Below, one piece after another: positions 4,758-12,496 of a DNA stretch of 18,203 bases (positions are counted from its first letter, which is position 1; each line of letters starts with the position of its first letter). The DNA is from an uncultured Christensenella sp. (lineage in GTDB: Bacteria > Bacillota_A > Clostridia > Christensenellales > Borkfalkiaceae): NCBI GenBank assembly GCA_910579295.1, contig CAJTTC010000025.1:1-18203 (forward strand). The letters are read 5' to 3'. Below the pieces are notes generated by a model, which saw nothing but the letters and a program-made list of their open reading frames with translations, had not been told where the DNA came from and did no database searches. Position numbers and translations under genes: made by a program.

Positions 4758-7370
4758 ATGGAATTCAAATTGTCTTACGGTATTGTGGACAGCGTAGAAA
4801 AGCTTGCTGCGGAAATCAAAAGGGTTAAAGCGGCGCAGGAGATTTACGCGAAGTATACGCAGGAGCAGGTCGATAAGATTTTTCTTGCGTGTGCAAGCGC
4901 GGCTAATAAGGCGCGAATACCTCTTGCAAGGCTTGCCGTTGAAGAAACGGGAATGGGCATTGTGGAGGACAAGGTAATCAAAAACCACTACGCGTCGGAG
5001 TATATCTACAATAAGTATAGAACGGTTAAGACGTGCGGAGTAATCGAAGAGGACAAGGCGTACGGCATTACTAAGATGGCAGAGCCTATCGGAATAATCG
5101 GCGCGGTTATCCCCACGACCAACCCTACCTCGACGGCGATTTTTAAGACGCTTATGTGCTTAAAGACGCGCAACGGCTGTATCATAAGCCCGCACCCGAG
5201 AGCAAAGAACTCCACGATAGCCGCGGCTAAGGTTGTGTACGAAGCGGCGGTAGCGGCGGGCGCGCCCGAAGGAATTATAAGCTGGATAGACGTTCCCTCG
5301 CTTGAACTCACTAATCTTTTAATGACGAGCGTAGATACCATTCTTGCAACGGGCGGTCCCGGAATGGTAAGGGCGGCGTATTCGAGCGGCAAACCGGCAA
5401 TCGGCGTCGGCGCGGGCAACACCCCTGCAATCATCGACGAGAGCGCGGATATAGTGCTTGCCGTCAGCTCGATCATTCATTCAAAGACGTTCGATAACGG
5501 TATGATTTGCGCGAGTGAACAGTCGGTTATCGTAGCAGACAAAATCTATAAGCAGGTAAGAAAGGAGTTTGCGGACAGAGGTTGTTATATCTTAAAGCCC
5601 GAAGAGCTCGACAAGGTAAGAAAGACAATTATAATCAACGGCGCGCTCAACGCCAAGATAGTCGGACAGAGCGCATATAAGATAGCCGCGCTCGCGGGCG
5701 TAAAAGTGCCCGAAACGGCAAAGATTTTAATCGGCGAAGTGGAGAGTGTGGAGCTTTCCGAAGAGTTTGCTCACGAAAAGCTTTCGCCCGTACTTGCAAT
5801 GTACAGGGCTAAAACCTTTGAGGACGCCTTAGCCAAGGCTGAAAGGCTTGTTGCGGACGGCGGTTACGGACATACTTCCTCGATTTATCTCAACGTTATC
5901 ACCTCGCAGGAAAAGCTTGACGCATTCCGCAAGGCAATGAAGACTTGCCGTATTCTCGTAAACACTCCTTCGTCGCAGGGCGGTATAGGCGACTTGTATA
6001 ACTTCAAGCTTTCGCCGTCGCTGACTTTGGGCTGCGGTTCATGGGGCGGTAACTCTGTAAGCGAAAACGTAAGCGTAAGCCATTTACTCAATATCAAAAC
6101 TGTAGCCGAAAGGAGGGAGAATATGTTGTGGTTCAGAGCGCCTGAAAAGGTATATTTAAAGAGAGGCTGTCTGCCCGTAGCTCTCGACGAGCTTAAAACG
6201 GTAATGGGCAAGAAGAGGGCGTTCCTCGTAACCGATAACTTCCTCTATAAAAACGGCTATACAAAGGGAATAACCGATAAGCTTGAAGAAATGGGTATTA
6301 CTCACACGGTATTCTTCAACGTAGAGCCCGACCCTACGCTTGCGAGCGCAAAAGAGGGCGCGGCGTTGATGAAGAGCTTCGAGCCCGACGTCATAATCGC
6401 TCTTGGCGGCGGCTCGGCAATGGATGCTGCTAAAATTATGTGGGTACTTTACGAGCACCCCGAAGCTGACTTTATGGATATGGCAATGCGCTTTATGGAT
6501 ATAAGAAAGCGTGTTTATACGTTCCCCAAGATGGGTGAAAAGGCGTACTTTATCGCCGTTCCCACGTCTGCGGGCACGGGTTCGGAAGTGACGCCATTTG
6601 CGGTTATAACCGATGAAAAGACGGGTATAAAATATCCTCTCGCCGACTACGAACTGCTTCCCGATATGGCGATTATCGATACCGACCTGCATATGAGCGC
6701 ACCCAGAGGGTTGACTTCGGCTTCTGGTATAGACGCGGTAACGCACGCGTTGGAAGCGATAGCGTCTATGCTGGCTACGGATTACACAGACGGACTTGCA
6801 AAGCAGGCTTTAAAGGTGATATTCGAGTATCTGCCCCGCGCATACGACAACGGACAGACCGATTACGAGGCAAGGGAGAAAATGGCAAACGCGGCGACAA
6901 TGGCAGGTATGGCGTTTGCGAACGCGTTCCTCGGCGTGTGCCACTCAATGGCGCATAAGCTCGGTGCGTTCCATCATTTGCCTCACGGCGTGGCAAACGC
7001 GCTTCTTATCTGCGACGTGCTTCGTTTCAACGCGGCGGAAGTCCCCGCAAAAATGGGTACGTTCCCGCAGTACGATCACCCCAAGACTTTGAGAAAGTAT
7101 GCCGAGGTTGCCGAGTTCTTAGGAATTGACGGCAAGAACGATGCGGAAAAGCTTGAAAATCTTATAAAGGCAATTGACGAACTTAAAGCCAGAGTAGGAA
7201 TTAAAAAGACTATTAAGGAATACGGTATAGATGAAGGCGATTTCCTTGCCCGTCTTGACGATATGGTAGAGCAGGCGTTCGACGACCAGTGCACGGGCGC
7301 AAATCCCCGCTATCCTTTAATGAGTGAAATCAAGCAAATGTATCTCAACGCATACTACGGAAAAAACTGA
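4758..7370 (+). CDS. adhE: Bifunctional acetaldehyde-CoA / alcohol dehydrogenase AdhE
   Basis: An 870-residue fusion of usual AdhE length. Residues 1 to about 440 are the CoA-acylating aldehyde dehydrogenase, with PTTNPTSTAIFK near 120 and the nucleophile Cys251 in NGMICASEQ. Residues about 450-870 are an iron-type alcohol dehydrogenase: GGGSAMDAAK near 550 (NADH site), PTSAGTGSEVTPFAVI, and His729 and His733 in CHSMAHKLGAFHHLPHG, part of the metal site. It reduces acetyl-CoA through acetaldehyde to ethanol, using two NADH, in the cytoplasm, usually as spirosome filaments. The ATG follows AGGAG by ten bases. The gene has its own promoter and is followed after 23 bases by the phosphotransferase gene, so the two are probably cotranscribed. 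Both halves look intact, with all expected motifs. A fermentative anaerobe is implied. Confidence 0.97.
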   Translation: MEFKLSYGIVDSVEKLAAEIKRVKAAQEIYAKYTQEQVDKIFLACASAANKARIPLARLAVEETGMGIVEDKVIKNHYASEYIYNKYRTVKTCGVIEEDKAYGITKMAEPIGIIGAVIPTTNPTSTAIFKTLMCLKTRNGCIISPHPRAKNSTIAAAKVVYEAAVAAGAPEGIISWIDVPSLELTNLLMTSVDTILATGGPGMVRAAYSSGKPAIGVGAGNTPAIIDESADIVLAVSSIIHSKTFDNGMICASEQSVIVADKIYKQVRKEFADRGCYILKPEELDKVRKTIIINGALNAKIVGQSAYKIAALAGVKVPETAKILIGEVESVELSEEFAHEKLSPVLAMYRAKTFEDALAKAERLVADGGYGHTSSIYLNVITSQEKLDAFRKAMKTCRILVNTPSSQGGIGDLYNFKLSPSLTLGCGSWGGNSVSENVSVSHLLNIKTVAERRENMLWFRAPEKVYLKRGCLPVALDELKTVMGKKRAFLVTDNFLYKNGYTKGITDKLEEMGITHTVFFNVEPDPTLASAKEGAALMKSFEPDVIIALGGGSAMDAAKIMWVLYEHPEADFMDMAMRFMDIRKRVYTFPKMGEKAYFIAVPTSAGTGSEVTPFAVITDEKTGIKYPLADYELLPDMAIIDTDLHMSAPRGLTSASGIDAVTHALEAIASMLATDYTDGLAKQALKVIFEYLPRAYDNGQTDYEAREKMANAATMAGMAFANAFLGVCHSMAHKLGAFHHLPHGVANALLICDVLRFNAAEVPAKMGTFPQYDHPKTLRKYAEVAEFLGIDGKNDAEKLENLIKAIDELKARVGIKKTIKEYGIDEGDFLARLDDMVEQAFDDQCTGANPRYPLMSEIKQMYLNAYYGKN

Positions 7371-7393
7371 AAAGGTAAGGAGGAAATAATTAT

Positions 7394-8143
7394 ATGACAA
7401 CGAAGCAGCACATTAAATCGCATTTGGGCAAGGAACTGTTCAGAACCGAGGACGGGTTTGTAAAGGTTTTCGGACCTGATTACACTAAATCGGGCATTTT
7501 AAACGAAGCGCTCAATCAGTCGAGGGTGGAGGAAACCGACCTCAATATCCCCAAGATAAAATCAATCGAGGTGGTTGACGGACAGTGGTCTATCACAATG
7601 GACTATATCGAGGGTAAAACCCTTTCCCAGCTGATGGCGCAAAATCCCGACAAGGAAGACGAATATCTCGAATTGTTCGTCGATTTGCAGAGAACGGTGC
7701 TTTCCAAGCGCGTGCCTATGCTCAATAAATTAAAAGACAAGATGCAGGGCAGAATAAGCGACGCTAAGCTGGACGCAACCACGCGTTACGATTTGCACAC
7801 ACGTCTGGACTCTCTTCCCAAGCATTACAACCTTTGCCACGGCGACTTCCACCCCAGCAATATCATAATAACGAAGGACGGCACGCCGTACATCATTGAC
7901 TGGGCGCATGCAACGCAGGGCAACGCTTCGGCAGACGTGGCTACGACCTACCTTATGTTTTATCTGGAAGGCAAGGAACAGCTTGCGGAAAAGTATTTAA
8001 AGCTTTATTGCTTAAAGAGCGACACGGCAAAGCAGTACGTGCAGAAATGGATACCCATCGTTGCGGCAAGCCGTCTTACGAAGGCAAAGCCCGAAGAGGA
8101 CGAATTTCTCCGCAGATGGATTGACGTCGTAGATTACGAATAA
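7394..8143 (+). CDS. APH/choline-kinase-fold phosphotransferase
   Basis: A 249-residue protein, shorter than most aminoglycoside phosphotransferases. The catalytic loop is CHGDFHPSN with Asp151 as the probable base and Asn156 as a metal ligand. The metal-binding Asp169 is in YIIDWAHA. The N-terminal lobe is short; SITMDYIEGKTLSQL is the hinge region. The family phosphorylates small hydroxylated compounds (aminoglycosides, choline, homoserine, sugars) or sometimes proteins. Nothing here identifies the substrate, and location beside adhE argues for a housekeeping rather than resistance role. A strong AAGGAGG site precedes the ATG by ten bases, and only 23 bases separate it from adhE, so it is probably the second gene of that operon. 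A weak hairpin follows. Confidence 0.8.
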   Translation: MTTKQHIKSHLGKELFRTEDGFVKVFGPDYTKSGILNEALNQSRVEETDLNIPKIKSIEVVDGQWSITMDYIEGKTLSQLMAQNPDKEDEYLELFVDLQRTVLSKRVPMLNKLKDKMQGRISDAKLDATTRYDLHTRLDSLPKHYNLCHGDFHPSNIIITKDGTPYIIDWAHATQGNASADVATTYLMFYLEGKEQLAEKYLKLYCLKSDTAKQYVQKWIPIVAASRLTKAKPEEDEFLRRWIDVVDYE

Positions 8144-8162
8144 TTTTTCATTCACAAGCAAT

Positions 8163-8200
8163 AGCCGCGACGATATGCCGCGGCTGTCGTTTGCGTTTTA
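8163..8200 (+). terminator. Possible weak terminator after the adhE operon
   Basis: AGCCGCG (8163-8169) pairs perfectly with CGCGGCT (8179-8185) around a nine-base loop. The tail that follows, gtcgtttgcgtttta, is only moderately T-rich, so termination may be partial and some transcription may reach the glg operon. Confidence 0.45.
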
Positions 8201-8251
8201 CGGGCATTGCCGTCAGATATAATATTTTTTTAGCGTTTTTTTATTTCGGTC

Positions 8252-8280
8252 TTGAAAATTTATAACCGCTATGTTAAAAT
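8252..8280 (+). promoter_or_regulatory. Probable promoter of the glycogen operon
   Basis: TTGAAA (8252-8257), 17 bases, TAAAAT (8275-8280). The predicted start, about 8287, lies only some six bases before the ATG at 8294 and next to an in-frame GTG at 8288, so the message may be leaderless or nearly so. A second -10-like TATAAT lies at 8218-8223 but has no good -35. Confidence 0.5.
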
Positions 8281-8293
8281 AATAAGGGTGTAT

Positions 8294-10132
8294 ATGACGG
8301 AATGTGAGAGGTTGGAATTATTCCATAGCGGAGAGGATATAAGCGCGTATTCGTTTTTCGGCTGTCATGCGGTCGGAAACGGTTGCTACGTTTTTCGCGT
8401 GTGGGCGCCTCACGCGCATTCGGTCAGCGTTGTCGGCGACTTTAACGGCTGGGACGACAGCGCGAGCGTTATGACCCGATTGAGCGACGGGGAAAGCTTT
8501 TTCGTTGAAATTTCAGCGGCGGAGGGTGACAGATACAAATTCTGTATAACGACGTTTGATGGCAGAAAGATTCTTAAAGCAGACCCGTACTCGTTCCGTT
8601 CGGATTTTCCCGCGTCCTCTTCATCGGTAATCTACACGTCGTTGAGAGCAAATCCCCGGCTCGAAGCAGAGGAGGGCGAACAGCCTGTAAATATCTACGA
8701 AGTCAATTTGCTGTCTTGGAAGAAGCATAAGGACGGCTCGTACTATACGTTTAAACAATTAACAAAGACGTTAGTGCCGTACGTAAAGTCAATGGGCTAC
8801 ACTCACGTTGAATTTATGCCCGTTACGGAATATCCGTACGACGGCTCGTGGGGCTATCAGGTGACGGGGTATTTCTGCGTAACGGCAAGGCTCGGAACGC
8901 CTGCGGACTTTGCGGAGCTTGTACAAGCTTTTCACGACAGCGGCATACGGGTAATTCTCGATTGGGTTCCCGCGCATTTCCCCAAGGACGATTTTGCTCT
9001 CTATGAATTTGACGGACAACCCCTGTACGAATGTCCTCTCTGGGACAATATGGAGCACAGCGGCTGGGGTACGCGCAGATTTGATTATGGCAGGGGTGGC
9101 GTTGACAGCTTTTTACTGTCCTCGGCGGCGTATTTTATCGATATGTTTGCGGTCGACGGGTTGCGGGTCGACGCGGTTGCGGCAATGCTCTACCTTGACT
9201 ACGACAGAGGCGCGGGGCAGTGGACGCCCAACGAATACGGCGATAACCGCAATCTTGCCGCAATTGAGTTTATTAAAAAATTCAATACCAAAATCAAGAG
9301 TGCTTTTGCGGGCGCGACTACCTTTGCCGAAGAATCGACGGCGTTTGCGGGAGTAACTTCGGCGGTTGAAGACGGCGGGCTCGGCTTCGACTATAAGTGG
9401 AATATGGGTTGGATGAACGACGTCTTGTTCTATTGCAGGCAAGACCCGATATACAGACATTATCACCACCAAAAGATTACTTTTTCAATGATGTATTCGC
9501 TCAACGAGCGGTATGTTTTGCCTCTTTCTCACGACGAAGTAGTGCACGTAAAGGGCTCGATAGTCAATAAAATGTCGGGCGAGTACGACGCCAAGTTTGC
9601 TACAATGCGCGCGTTGCTCGGCTTTATGTATGCGCATCCGGGCAAAAAGCTCAATTTTATGGGCTACGAAATAGCGCAGTTCAGCGAGTGGGATTACAGA
9701 AAGGGCATAGAATTTTTTCTGAAAAAATACGAAAAACACCGCAAAATGAGCGTGTTTGTCAAGCAATTGAATAGCTTTTATCGTCAATGCAAGCCTCTTT
9801 ATTCGATAGAAACCGATTGGAAAGGTTTTGAATGGCTTGTGGTTGACGACGTTGTCAATAACGTGTTGGCTTTTAACAGATACGATAACGATGGCAACTG
9901 TTTGCTCGCGGTTATAAATTTTTCGGGAATTATGCAGCCAAATTACAGGTTTGGTCAGCACAAGGGCAAATACCGTTTGGTACTTTCGTCAGACAGCGTG
10001 CGTTACGGCGGCGACGGCGCTACGTATAAGCGGGTTCTGACAACGCAAAGACAACAAAGTCACGGCAAGGAATATTCCTTAATCTTGGATATACCTAAAT
10101 TGACTTGTTTATATTTTATCAAAGAAAAATAA
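8294..10132 (+). CDS. glgB: 1,4-alpha-glucan branching enzyme GlgB
   Basis: A 612-residue protein from this ATG. An N-terminal CBM48 domain (FRVWAPHAHSVSVVGDFNGWD, about 35-55) is followed by a GH13 barrel. Catalytic residues by family alignment are Asp293 (GLRVDAVAAML), a Glu in AEES (Glu346, with Glu347 beside it) and Asp414 (LSHDEVVH). GFDYKWNMGWMND (about 365-377) is typical of branching enzymes. It cuts alpha-1,4 chains and rejoins them as alpha-1,6 branches in glycogen. It is slightly shorter than many GlgB proteins, as it lacks the extra N1 domain. It is the first gene of glgBCDAP; glgC follows after 20 bases. The ATG has AAGGG five bases upstream. An in-frame TTG at 8252 would put the start inside the -35 box and is rejected; GTG 8288 is a possible leaderless start. 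Confidence 0.93.
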   Translation: MTECERLELFHSGEDISAYSFFGCHAVGNGCYVFRVWAPHAHSVSVVGDFNGWDDSASVMTRLSDGESFFVEISAAEGDRYKFCITTFDGRKILKADPYSFRSDFPASSSSVIYTSLRANPRLEAEEGEQPVNIYEVNLLSWKKHKDGSYYTFKQLTKTLVPYVKSMGYTHVEFMPVTEYPYDGSWGYQVTGYFCVTARLGTPADFAELVQAFHDSGIRVILDWVPAHFPKDDFALYEFDGQPLYECPLWDNMEHSGWGTRRFDYGRGGVDSFLLSSAAYFIDMFAVDGLRVDAVAAMLYLDYDRGAGQWTPNEYGDNRNLAAIEFIKKFNTKIKSAFAGATTFAEESTAFAGVTSAVEDGGLGFDYKWNMGWMNDVLFYCRQDPIYRHYHHQKITFSMMYSLNERYVLPLSHDEVVHVKGSIVNKMSGEYDAKFATMRALLGFMYAHPGKKLNFMGYEIAQFSEWDYRKGIEFFLKKYEKHRKMSVFVKQLNSFYRQCKPLYSIETDWKGFEWLVVDDVVNNVLAFNRYDNDGNCLLAVINFSGIMQPNYRFGQHKGKYRLVLSSDSVRYGGDGATYKRVLTTQRQQSHGKEYSLILDIPKLTCLYFIKEK

Positions 10133-10152
10133 TTGTTTGGGGGATTTTATCA

Positions 10153-11355
10153 ATGCTAAGAAAAAAAGAGTGTGTGGCAATGTTGCTTGCGGGGGGGCAA
10201 GGTAGCAGACTGTACGCGCTCACCAGCAACATAGCAAAGCCTGCGGTTTCGTTCGGCGCAAAGTACAGAATAATCGACTTTCCGCTGTCCAATTGTATCA
10301 ATTCGGGTATAGATACGGTGGGCGTACTTACCCAATATCAGCCATTAGTACTGAACGAGTACGTCGGTAACGGTCAGCCGTGGGATTTGGACAGAACGTT
10401 CGGCGGCGTACATATTCTTTCGCCCTACGAGGCAAAGAAAGATACGTCGTGGTATAAGGGCACGGCAAACGCTATATATCAGAATATCCGCTTTATGAAG
10501 ATGTACGACCCCGAGTACGTGCTGATACTTTCGGGCGACCATATCTATAAAATGGACTACGATAAAATGCTTGCCGCTCATAAAGAAGCAGGCGCGGCTT
10601 GTACTATTGCCTGTATGCAAGTTCCTTTGGCTGAGGCTTCGAGGTTCGGTATACTCAATACCAATCCCGACGGCACGATTTACGAGTTCGAGGAGAAGCC
10701 CAAACAGCCCAAGAGCGACCTGGCGTCTATGGGTATATACATTTTTACTGCGTCGAAGCTGTTCGAATATCTTGAACGGGACGAGAAAGACCCCAATTCC
10801 GAAAAGGACTTCGGCAAAAACGTACTGCCTGCAATGCTAAATGCGGGAGAAAAGATGTATTCATACCGCTTCGAGGGTTATTGGAAAGACGTGGGCACTA
10901 TAACCTCTCTCTTAGAGGCAAATATGGATTTGCTCGGCACTGTGCCCAATTTTGAATTGAGAGATAACGACAGGGTCATTCATTCGAGGAGTCCTCTCGC
11001 GCCTCCTGCATACGTTACGGGCTCGGTTTCCAACTCATTGATAGCCAACGGCTGCGACGTTGAAGGCAGCGTTATCAATTCCGTTATAGGTACGGACTGC
11101 GTAATCGAAAAGGGCGCGGTTGTCGAGGACAGCGTGCTTATGGGCAATATCGTCGTCAAAGCGGGCGCTAAGGTTAACTATTCTATTATCGACGAAGACG
11201 TAACGATAGGCGCAAAGTCCGTAGTAGGCGCGGCAAAGACCGAGGCGAGTAAGGTTGTCGGCAAGACGAGCGGTATAACCGTACTTGGCAGGGGCATTTC
11301 CGTGCGCGACGGAGGAAAGGTTGCGGCAGGCGAAATTGTTGATAAGGATATTTAA
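10153..11355 (+). CDS. glgC: Glucose-1-phosphate adenylyltransferase GlgC
   Basis: A 400-residue catalytic ADP-glucose pyrophosphorylase. Near the N-terminus are the nucleotide loop LAGGQGSRLYALT (residues 12-24) and KPAVSFGAKYRIIDFPLSN, whose Lys37 corresponds to the allosteric-effector lysine of the E. coli enzyme. The catalytic Asp129 is in SGDHIYKMDY, and the glucose-1-phosphate motif FEEKPKQPKS lies near 180. The last about 110 residues form a left-handed beta-helix with hexapeptide-like repeats (SVSNSLI, SVINSVI, SVLMGNI). The enzyme converts ATP and glucose-1-phosphate to ADP-glucose, the committed step of glycogen synthesis. The ATG at 10153 follows GGGGGA by eight bases; an upstream in-frame ATG (10105) lies inside glgB and is not used. 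GlgD, the next gene after 14 bases, is its expected partner. Confidence 0.96.
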   Translation: MLRKKECVAMLLAGGQGSRLYALTSNIAKPAVSFGAKYRIIDFPLSNCINSGIDTVGVLTQYQPLVLNEYVGNGQPWDLDRTFGGVHILSPYEAKKDTSWYKGTANAIYQNIRFMKMYDPEYVLILSGDHIYKMDYDKMLAAHKEAGAACTIACMQVPLAEASRFGILNTNPDGTIYEFEEKPKQPKSDLASMGIYIFTASKLFEYLERDEKDPNSEKDFGKNVLPAMLNAGEKMYSYRFEGYWKDVGTITSLLEANMDLLGTVPNFELRDNDRVIHSRSPLAPPAYVTGSVSNSLIANGCDVEGSVINSVIGTDCVIEKGAVVEDSVLMGNIVVKAGAKVNYSIIDEDVTIGAKSVVGAAKTEASKVVGKTSGITVLGRGISVRDGGKVAAGEIVDKDI

Positions 11356-11369
11356 GGGGGAAAGCAAGA

Positions 11370-12473
11370 ATGGCTTCAACAGTAGGCGTTATATTTACAA
11401 GTATCAATGACGATCACGTACCTGAGTTGACAAAGGTAAGGTCCAAAGGTTCTATTCCGTTCGGCGGCAGATACCGTGTGGTGGACTTTGTTCTTTCGAA
11501 TATGGTAAACTCCGGCATAACGACCGTCGGAATGCTCACAAAGAATAATTATCAGTCGCTTATGGACCATTTGGGTTCGGGCAAAGAGTGGGATTTGGCG
11601 AGAAAAGAGGGCGGTTTAATCCTTCTCCCTCCGTACAGCGACGAAAGCGAAATCTTATACAGGGACAGATTGGAGGCGTTAAAGGGCGCAATGGCGTTCC
11701 TTAAAAAGGCGAAGGAGGACTTCGTTGTCGTTGCCGACAGTGACGCCGTGTATAAGCTTGATTACAGCAAAATTGTAGATGCTCACGCCGCTAACAATGC
11801 GGATATCACTATGGTTTATCACGAGCACGATTGCTACGACTCCGTTTCGTACCTTACGTTCGATACCGACGGCGACAAAATAAAGTCGGCTGACGTAAAC
11901 ATAAAGAGCAGAGGCGTCAATAAGCATTACATAAACGTGTTTGTTGCCCGCACGAGCTATCTATTGAGCCTGTTGCATACGGCTATATCCCGAGGTTTGA
12001 CGAGCTTTTCAAAGGATATAATTCTTCCCGCGATAAAGACGGGCAGGGTATACGGGTATAGGCTCGACGGTTATTACACCGATATCGATTCCCTGCAATC
12101 TTATTACAAGTCGAATATGGATATGCTCGATAAAAAGATAAGACAGGAAATCTTCGGCGGCAGAGACGTATATACCAAGATAAACGACGCGCCTCCCGCA
12201 AAGATAACGGAAACTGCAAAGGTATCGAATTCGCTTCTTCACGACGGTTGCTTAATCGAAGGCACGGTCGAAAACTGCATACTATTCCGCAATGTAAAGG
12301 TCGGTAAGGGCGCGCACATTAAAAACTGCATAATTATGAGTGAAAACGTAATAGGCGAAAACTGCAATCTCTCTTACGTGGTCAGCGACAAGGACAGCTC
12401 GGTAAGCAGCGGCGTAACGCTTGCAGGGTGCGAGAAGATGCCTTATTTCATCAATAAGGGTACAAGAATATAA
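11370..12473 (+). CDS. glgD: GlgD, non-canonical ADP-glucose pyrophosphorylase subunit
   Basis: A 367-residue paralogue of GlgC. It keeps the fold (SIPFGGRYRVVDFVLSNMVNSG, FDTDGDKI, the beta-helix repeats VSNSLL, VENCILF, IKNCIIM) but has lost catalytic signatures. The GGxGxRL nucleotide loop is replaced by a short segment near residues 8-20 (SINDDHVPELTK), and SGDHIYKMDY is replaced by ADSDAVYKLDY (123-132). Firmicutes GlgD proteins are known to be poorly active alone but to increase activity when combined with GlgC, for example in Ruminococcus albus, so a GlgC/GlgD hetero-oligomer is expected here. An AAGGGGGAAA ribosome binding site lies in the 14-base gap after glgC, and glgA follows 23 bases later. 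The degenerate motifs are normal for this subfamily and do not indicate a pseudogene. Confidence 0.94.
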   Translation: MASTVGVIFTSINDDHVPELTKVRSKGSIPFGGRYRVVDFVLSNMVNSGITTVGMLTKNNYQSLMDHLGSGKEWDLARKEGGLILLPPYSDESEILYRDRLEALKGAMAFLKKAKEDFVVVADSDAVYKLDYSKIVDAHAANNADITMVYHEHDCYDSVSYLTFDTDGDKIKSADVNIKSRGVNKHYINVFVARTSYLLSLLHTAISRGLTSFSKDIILPAIKTGRVYGYRLDGYYTDIDSLQSYYKSNMDMLDKKIRQEIFGGRDVYTKINDAPPAKITETAKVSNSLLHDGCLIEGTVENCILFRNVKVGKGAHIKNCIIMSENVIGENCNLSYVVSDKDSSVSSGVTLAGCEKMPYFINKGTRI

Positions 12474-12496
12474 GGTTCTTATAAAGGGGAAAGTAA

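Noticed and set aside
5006..6746. Long antisense ORFs within adhE, and similar ones in the glg genes
   Set aside because: They lie opposite strongly conserved enzymes, have no ribosome binding sites or recognisable domains, and are explained by the codon composition of the real genes.
8252..8293. In-frame TTG start that would add 14 residues to GlgB
   Set aside because: The TTG is the -35 box of the best promoter, no ribosome binding site precedes it, and the added residues are not like a GlgB N-terminus.
10191..10197. Possible frameshift at a run of seven Gs in glgC
   Set aside because: The frame continues through GGQGSRL and the whole conserved protein, so the run is normal coding sequence.
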